From contig NC_133325.1 in NCBI RefSeq assembly GCF_042186555.1, forward strand, positions 675,196,802-675,260,801: DNA of 64,000 nucleotides, read 5' to 3'. The notes beneath the pieces were generated by a model, which saw only the letters and a list, made by a program, of their open reading frames with translations, ran no database searches and was not told the origin of the DNA. The position numbers and the translations under genes are program-made. The DNA comes from Aquarana catesbeiana. Lineage: Eukaryota; Chordata; Amphibia; Anura; Ranidae. Shown one piece after another: positions 58,446 to 64,000 of this stretch. How positions within the stretch are numbered: position 1 is the stretch's first letter; each line of letters starts with the position of its first letter.

Positions 58446-58950
58446 CACAAAAAAAGAATCTACATTAAAGTCCAAAAATAACAAAAAATTTTGTTGTCAG
58501 ATGTGAGAAATCTAAATATATTGAGGGAATCCCGATAAATATAACGAAAGAAGTTTGTGAGAAGTGTGTGTGAATATGAGCATCAAAACGACTTAATTCT
58601 TGTCACATTATAAAGAAGAAGAGAGTGCGCTGTATTAAACCATTTTGAACATTGCAGCGTGACGAAAGTGCTGTATCCATTCCGAACACTACGTTTACCA
58701 GAACGAGCTGTCCCGTGTCGGAATTTCTTCTGAGCATGCGTGGCACTTTGTGCGTCGGAACAGGCCACACACGGTCGGAATTGACGCGATCGGATTTTGT
58801 TGTCGGAAAATTTTATCTCCTGCTGTCCAACTTTGTGTGTCGGAAAATCCGATGGAAAATGTCCAATGGAGCCCACACACGGTCGGAATTTCCGACAACA
58901 CGCTCCGATCGGACATTGTCCATCGGAAAATCCGACCGTGTGTACGGGGC

Positions 58951-59180
58951 ATATGGGTTTATGTCTATCAGCATTATGGGCTTGTTTCTTGGCTCATCTA
59001 ATACATTTGTGCGAGTGTCCCCTTTCTCTAAACCGGTTATACATGTCAGTTGCCTCAGTAGAGAAGTCCTTATCTAGTGAGCAATTCCTTTTAATTCTTG
59101 GGAATTGTCCCACTGGAATTCCCTGAATGAGAGATTGTGGGCTGTCACTGGTGGCCTCGAGGAGTGTGTTAGCCGCTGGC
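58951..59180 (-). pseudogene. Penelope-like RT C-terminal segment (5' part of split)
   Basis: The minus frame reads 'GIPVGQFPRIKRNCSLD' then 'RFRERGHSHKCIR' before a stop. The order 'IP.GQF.R..R.C' then 'F..RGY' is, by family memory, the RT C-terminal/linker part of Penelope-like elements. It ends at the Harbinger boundary. Confidence 0.7.
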
Positions 59181-59184
59181 TCCC

Positions 59185-59768
59185 CAAAACATCAGTGATC
59201 CACCTCCGTGTTTCACAGTAGGAATGGTGTACCTTTCATCATAGGCCTTGTTGACTCCTCTCCAAATGAAGCGTTTATGATTGTGGCCAAAAAGCTAAAT
59301 TTTGGTCTCATCACTCCAAATTACTTTGTGCCAGAAGGTTTGAGGCTTGTCTCTGTGCTGTTTGGCGTATTGTAAGCGGGATACTTTGTGATATTTGCGT
59401 AGTATTGGCTTTCTTCTGGCGACTTGGCCATGCAGCCCATCTTTCTTCAAGTGCCTCCTTAATGTGCATCTTGAAAAAGCCACACCACATGTTTTCAGAG
59501 AGTCCTGTATTTCACCTGAAGTTATCTGTGGGTTTTTCGTTGCATCCCAAACTATTTTCCTGGTAGTTGTGACTGAAATATTCGTTGGTCTACCTGACCG
59601 TGGTTTGGTTTCAACAGAACCCCTCATTTTCCACTTCTTGATTAGAGTTTGAACACTGCTGATTGGCATTCTCAATTCCTTGGATATCTTTTTATATCCC
59701 ATTCCTGTTTTATACAGTTCAACTACCTTTTCCCGCAGATCCTTTGACAATTCTTTTGCTTTCTCCAT
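59185..59768 (-). pseudogene. Tc1-like transposase, N-terminal half
   Basis: Starts MEKAKELSKDLREKVVELYK and keeps both helix-turn-helix parts ('SVQTLIKKWK', 'QDSLKTCGVAFSRCTLRRHL') and 'HGQVARRKPILRK'. It reaches the first catalytic motif 'WSDETKI' and then a TAG where Glu normally follows. Beyond the stop the frame reads on to 'VKHGGGSLMFWG' and is cut off by the Penelope junction, losing the second and third catalytic residues. It is the best preserved Tc1 N-terminus in the window (157 open codons). Confidence 0.92.
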
Positions 59769-60186
59769 GACTCAGAATCCTGAAACGTCAATGCAGCACT
59801 GGATGACAGATGCAAGGGTCTGTCAGGAGTCCAGAAACTGATTGACCTTTTTTTACACACACACACAAACACTAATTACAAGCAAACAGATCACAGGTGA
59901 GGATGGTTAACTTTAATAGCCATTCAAACTCCTTTGTGTCAACTTGTGTGCATGTTATCAGGCCAAAGTCACCAGGGTATGTAAACTTTTGATCAGGGTC
60001 ATTTGGGTAGTTTCTGTTGTGATTATGATTTAAAAAGAGTAAACACAGTTGACTGATAAAAAATGGCTTCAGCCAAACACTAACCGTGAGTGAAAGAAAA
60101 GTTGTTGTGTTATCATTCATATTATCTGAAAAATGACCAAGAAATTATAAATTCTGCCAGGGTATGTAAACGTATGAGCACAACTG
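59185..60186 (-). mobile_element. Tc1-like element, 3' half missing
   Basis: The minus-strand 5' terminus CAGTTGTGCTCATACGTTTA lies at 60186 with TA outside (60187-60188). The ~210-bp TIR and leader precede the transposase. The element stops at ~59185, where Penelope sequence begins, so the second half and the other TIR are absent. Confidence 0.88.
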
Positions 60187-60345
60187 TACAAAGTTTTGAT
60201 ATACGATACTTATATACGTTCTTTTGTTGTATAGAATTTGATTTTCAGTAACACCTACCCAATCTGTCCTGAGGAAGCAAATCTTTTGCGAAACGTGCTG
60301 ACAAGCACGCATGGAGGAGTTATGAATCTGACTGTTTTGATATTT
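60187..60345. other. unassigned; 'gaggaagc...gcgaaacgtgctg' word
   Basis: The sequence contains ctgaggaagcaaatcttttg then cgaaacgtgctg, a dispersed frog-repeat motif also seen in altered form near 32730 and 54980. No gene. Confidence 0.4.
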
Positions 60346-60715
60346 TTTTTAAATCAGGAAAGTTTTATTTTCATCTTGCACAGTGCATATCATAATACAT
60401 TCAATGTTTAAGTATGTACCAAAAGGAATTGAGCAGAAGACATAAGACACAACAATGTACATTAATGCGCAAAACTCTTACCATTTGTTATTTCCAGTAT
60501 TGAGTCATAGTAAAATAACATAAAAATTAACTAAAGGAAAAGATAAAGTACATATAGTCAACCATTGTAGTTCTCATAAACCTTCATATCACAACAGTAG
60601 GTTTAGTCAATACGATTCAATTATAACACCTTAACCCACCAACCTCAATAGTATCCTCCTGTGTCTTTTGTGACCCCAATGTTTGATAGCCACCAGGTTA
60701 CCATTCACCTTGTAT

Positions 60716-63700
60716 CTACTCCAACAAGAGCCTGTCTTTGATCAGTTGGTGAGGGGCTAATCCCGGGACATCTAGCCACATTGAGTAAAATTTGCGTGGA
60801 ACATTTCTGTGTTGGTACGTTCGTTTTTCTCTAATTAATAGTTTGTTGACACTATCCACCCATTGCCCCTTAGTGGGCACTCTAGGAGTGATCCACAGTT
60901 GGGCAATTAGTTTACGCGCCACATACAGTAACCACAGGATCACCGTGTGAGCTGACGGAGTCAGTGTTTCCTCATTAAGCGCTCCTAATAGGCATATAAC
61001 TAGATCATGTGGTACAAGTGTCATGTATACCCTTGATATTGTATCTATGACCTCCCTCCAGTATCTGAAAAGTTTGGGGCATTTCCAGAGCATGTGGAGA
61101 AGATCACCATGATCACATCGACATTTCGGGCAGAAGGGGGAATCCCTGATTCCCCATTTGTGAAGTTGCAGAGGAGTCCTGTATACTCTATGCAGTAGGT
61201 ATAAGTGGGACGTTGACACTGAGACCAGGGGGGTGGCAAAAAAGCATACATCCCAGCTCTCCCCATCAATGGTTCCTACATCATTCTCCCAACCATATCT
61301 TCAGGGTAACCTGGAGGGGTCCTGTATTTGGCTAAGAACAATATTATAGCACCTGGAAATCATACCTTTTTTGTCATTTTCCATGAGAATAATTTGTATT
61401 TGCATATGGTCAGTCTGCTGGAGCTTAGTAGTTTTTGCCTGGGTTTGTATGGCATGACATAGCTGTAAGTATTTGTAAAAATTTGCGTGTGGAATCCCAA
61501 ACTCCACCTGAATCTCCGTCAACGATTTGAAGGTAGGGCCGTTATACAGCTGAGACATATATTTTATGCCTGCCTCTACCCATTTCCTAAATCCTCTAAG
61601 TTTCAGTATATCTCTATATTGCCTGTTACGCCACAGGGGAGTATGGGTCAAGAAGCCCCGTATCCCCAAAAACTTTCTAGCAGAGGACCATAGAGTATTC
61701 AATAATTTCACTGTGGGGGCCCCAGGACGCGTCCGCACTTACATGGTTAGAGGCGGGTTACATGCTTTTAGGATACACTAAATGCATGTAACCCGCCTCT
61801 AACCATGTAAGTGCGGGCGCACCTTCACTTGGTATTTCTAAAAGTTTACGGATAGGGTCAGCCAGATCTATCATTCCCCAGCCCCCCAGCTGTTGTAGCT
61901 GGGACGCAAGGTAGTAAACTCTGGGATGAGGGACCGCTAGCCCCCCCTCATCTTTATTGTATTGTAGTGTTGATAACCTGATCCTGGCCATTTTCTTGCG
62001 CCAGATTAGTTCTCTAAATTGGAACTCAATACTATCAAACCATCTCCGAGGAATCCATACTGGGGAATTATTAAATACGTATAACAATTGTGGTGCCCAG
62101 ACCTTTTTGATGAGATTTACTCTCCCAACTACTGACAAAGGTAATTTACACCAGGCAGTACATTTTTCACAAAACCTATTGAGGAGAGGGACTAAGTTAA
62201 CAGTAATATATTGGGATGGGTCTGGGGCCACCTGAATGCCCAGATAGCGAAACAAAGCCACTATCTGTACCATCTCCGCACCAGCTGGCAGTGGAGCATC
62301 CAAGGGATCCAGTGGCAGCAGCACCGACTTATCCTAGTTAATGGAGAAGCCGGATAGCTCCCCAAATGCCCTAATAAGGGTCGGCTTGTAGAGTGTTCCG
62401 GGTGTTGCCTAGATAAAGTAGAGTGTCATCAGCATACATTGACATGATGTCTGTGCCCGTGCTCTGCTGGAACCCTATAATGTTAGTGTCTCCCTGTATT
62501 CTTGCCGCTAGGGGTTACAGAGGCAGAGCAAACATCAGGGATGACAAAGGACACCCCTGCCTGGTGCCCCGGAACAGTGGAAAAGACTCCGATAATTCTT
62601 CATTGATTCTAATCCTAGCTGAGAGCTTGGCATACAAAAGCCAAACCCATCTAATAAAATTATCCCCTAGTCCCATATGCTTTAATATCTTCCACAGGTA
62701 AGGCCATTCAACACTGTCGAAGGCCTTAGCTGCACCCAGCGAAAAGATTGCTCTATTGCCAGTGTTGTCTACAGGGAGCTGTAGGTTCAGAAAAAGCCCG
62801 CTTATGTTTTGGGCTGTGGATCTTGTGGGTATAAACCCAGATTGGTCCCTATGCACTATTTTGTGTATCACCTTTGCCAATCTGTTCGCTAGCACCCAGT
62901 TCAGTAGTTTGATGTTGGCTGTCAGCAATGATATGGGCCTATATGAGTCAGGCAATCCTGCGTCTTTTCCTGGCTTCAACAGTACAATGATAATCGCCTC
63001 ATTCATGGAGTCGGGCAGAGACCCCTCTTTAAACGCCTCATTATAGACCTTCAATAGCATAGGGAGTAGTGTGCCTGAGTAGTGTTTGTAAACTTCGGAT
63101 GGGGAGGCCATCCATACCTGGTGATTTGTTATTTTTAGAATGTGTTAAAGCCGTAGCCAGTTCTTCTTCTGTCAATGGTGCGTTAAGCATAGCCACATCC
63201 CCGTCTAACAAGGCTGGAAGGTCACATTTCTCTAGAAACTCATCTATTTTCATGTCGGTGGGCTCTACCTTGGAGATGTATAGATCAGCATAAAAAGCCT
63301 TAAAGACCTGTATAGTGTCTGAGGTCAGGGATCATGGAGTACCCTGAGCATCACAGATGGCCGAGATGAGGGATGAGGACCGATGTGCACGCGCCATTAC
63401 CGCTAGCATGTGCCCGGTCGCCTCCCCCTCCTCAAAATGCGACTGTTGTAGGAAGAAACGTTTTTTCTCGGCCAACTGCAATGCCAGTTGTCTAGACATA
63501 GATTGTGCTCCCAGCCAGGTCCTTTTTATAACCTCTGTAGGATTAGTAGTATATTTGTCCTCAGTCTCTGTAACCATCTCCCGCACTATTGTCTCCCATG
63601 TTTTTGTGTCTGTTTTGATACGGGTTATTAATTTTATAAATTGCCCTCTCATAAAGGCCTTTGCCGCATCCCACACAATTCCAAGTTTGGCTGTATTAAA

Positions 63701-64000
63701 ATTGTCCTGCAGGAAAAATTTTAGCATGTCTTGCATTGGGTCCGGCTCAGGAAACACGGAAAGCCAAAAAGGGTTAAGCCTCCAAACCGGCCTTTTAACC
63801 ATGTCTGGCAGTGAAATGGACACTCAGAGCGAGGAATGATCAGAAATATGTCTATCAGCGTAACCTGAGGCTGTAACGAGCTGCATCATTGCGTCATTAC
63901 AGAGCCCCAGATCTATTCTGGACAATCCTCCATGCGAGGCCGAGTAGTATGAGTATTTTTTAAGTCTGAATGTTTACTACGCCACACATCCATCAGTCCG
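60716..64000 (-). pseudogene. L1-like ORF2 (endonuclease/reverse transcriptase), inactivated
   Basis: The endonuclease end keeps 'ISDHS' followed three codons later by TGA. RT blocks: 'SPGMDGLPIRSL', 'SYRPISLL', 'DQSGFIPTRSTAQNI', motif A 'FSLGAAKAFDSVEW', 'GTRQGCPLSSLMFALPL' then TAA, and YADD at 62425-62436. In motif A the catalytic Asp is Gly (GGT, 62734-62736). Further stops occur at 'INxDKS' near 62334 and after 'ADPY'. The region 61758-62324 continues with 'LFRYLGIQV', and 61301-61738 with 'ARKFLGIRGF'. The C-terminal Cys/His motif 'CPKCRCDHGDLLHMLWKCP' lies at ~61090-61150. In the family this enzyme nicks DNA and copies element RNA at the nick. Confidence 0.9.
61733..61816. repeat. perfect 33-bp inverted repeat inside LINE ORF2
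   Basis: Arms 61733-61765 and 61784-61816 are exact reverse complements around an 18-bp loop. It interrupts the coding region between two otherwise recognisable segments, so one arm looks like a local inverted duplication. Confidence 0.92.

Larger units (their letters stand above)
53418..58950 (+). mobile_element. Harbinger element, 5.5 kb, three-gene layout
   Basis: The termini GGGCGTACACACGGTCGGA and TCCGACCGTGTGTACGGGGC are inverted repeats, with ATA on each side (53415-53417, 58951-58953). Inside are a Harbinger transposase remnant (+), a Myb-like gene remnant (-) and a MADF-type gene (+). Harbinger elements normally encode a DDE nuclease plus a Myb-like partner that delivers it to the nucleus and DNA; a MADF-type gene in the same element is a further feature. 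It interrupts the Penelope-like element. Confidence 0.9.
52690..59180 (-). mobile_element. Penelope-like element, split by Harbinger
   Basis: The minus strand reads the end of a Penelope-like RT region at 59180-58951, is interrupted by the 5.5-kb Harbinger element, and resumes at 53417 through a GIY-YIG endonuclease to ~52690. The 3-mer ATA flanks the Harbinger insertion (53415-53417 and 58951-58953). At 59180 the element abuts a truncated Tc1 copy, so it is 5'-truncated. Confidence 0.8.
60346..64000 (-). mobile_element. L1-like LINE, runs off the window
   Basis: Minus-strand ORF2 domains in order: endonuclease end (SDHS at 63834-63845), linker, reverse transcriptase (63253-~62400), C-terminal region (to 60716), a ~370-bp 3' UTR and a short A-rich tail (A8 at ~60342-60350). 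The 5' end lies beyond position 64000. No target duplication can be tested. Confidence 0.88.

Overview
The window is vertebrate nuclear DNA, most likely from an anuran amphibian and probably a ranid frog. This rests on its mix of repeats, which I recognise from frog genomes: long-TIR Tc1 elements, Harbinger elements with Myb-like and MADF-like partner genes, piggyBac and hAT MITEs, DIRS, a Penelope-like element, an L1-like LINE and many GC-rich VNTRs. I recognise no host gene, tRNA, rRNA or CRISPR array. Almost everything assignable is a transposable element or tandem repeat, and nested insertions are the rule.

Layout. 0-2.4 kb: AT-rich DNA, a 'gcactgatggg' VNTR and a TTAA-flanked MITE. 2.4-6.3 kb: a Tc1-like element with ~290-bp TIRs, split by a hAT-like insertion that itself carries a further insertion with a ~562-bp-arm perfect palindrome. 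6.6-9.0 kb: a probable solo LTR and a decayed piggyBac-like element. 9.2-13.5 kb: a stack of hAT-like ends with a 24-bp VNTR, then a 31-bp VNTR. 15.1-17.3 kb: a decayed DIRS-like element (minus strand), followed by two further tandem-repeat blocks to 20.0 kb. 20.8-22.0 kb: a truncated Tc1 element.

22.0-48.8 kb: one LTR retroelement (5' LTR, tRNA-Lys-type primer-binding site, short internal remnants, polypurine tract, partial 3' LTR). It is split by a 22.1-kb hAT-like element (24097-46205) with an exact 8-bp target-site duplication. Nearly all of that hAT element is a ~18-kb minisatellite with a ~37-bp unit. The array shows ~1.63-kb higher-order repeats and holds three ~0.6-1.05-kb insertions with their own duplications.

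49.0-51.1 kb: a second long-TIR Tc1-like element, broken by a Harbinger MITE. 51.4 kb: a hAT MITE. 52.7-59.2 kb: a Penelope-like (GIY-YIG) retroelement on the minus strand, split by a 5.5-kb Harbinger element at 53418-58950. That Harbinger element has a deleted transposase gene, a decayed Myb-like gene and an apparently intact two-coding-exon MADF-type gene (311 aa) whose 3' UTR carries an inverted diverged copy of its own coding exon. 59.2-60.2 kb: a truncated Tc1 element. 60.3-64.0 kb: an L1-like LINE (minus strand) that leaves the window.

Every transposase or reverse transcriptase here has stops, frameshifts, deletions or lost catalytic residues. The Harbinger MADF-type gene is the only complete, intron-containing, open coding region I can support. 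Coordinates of degraded elements are approximate unless a target-site duplication is given.
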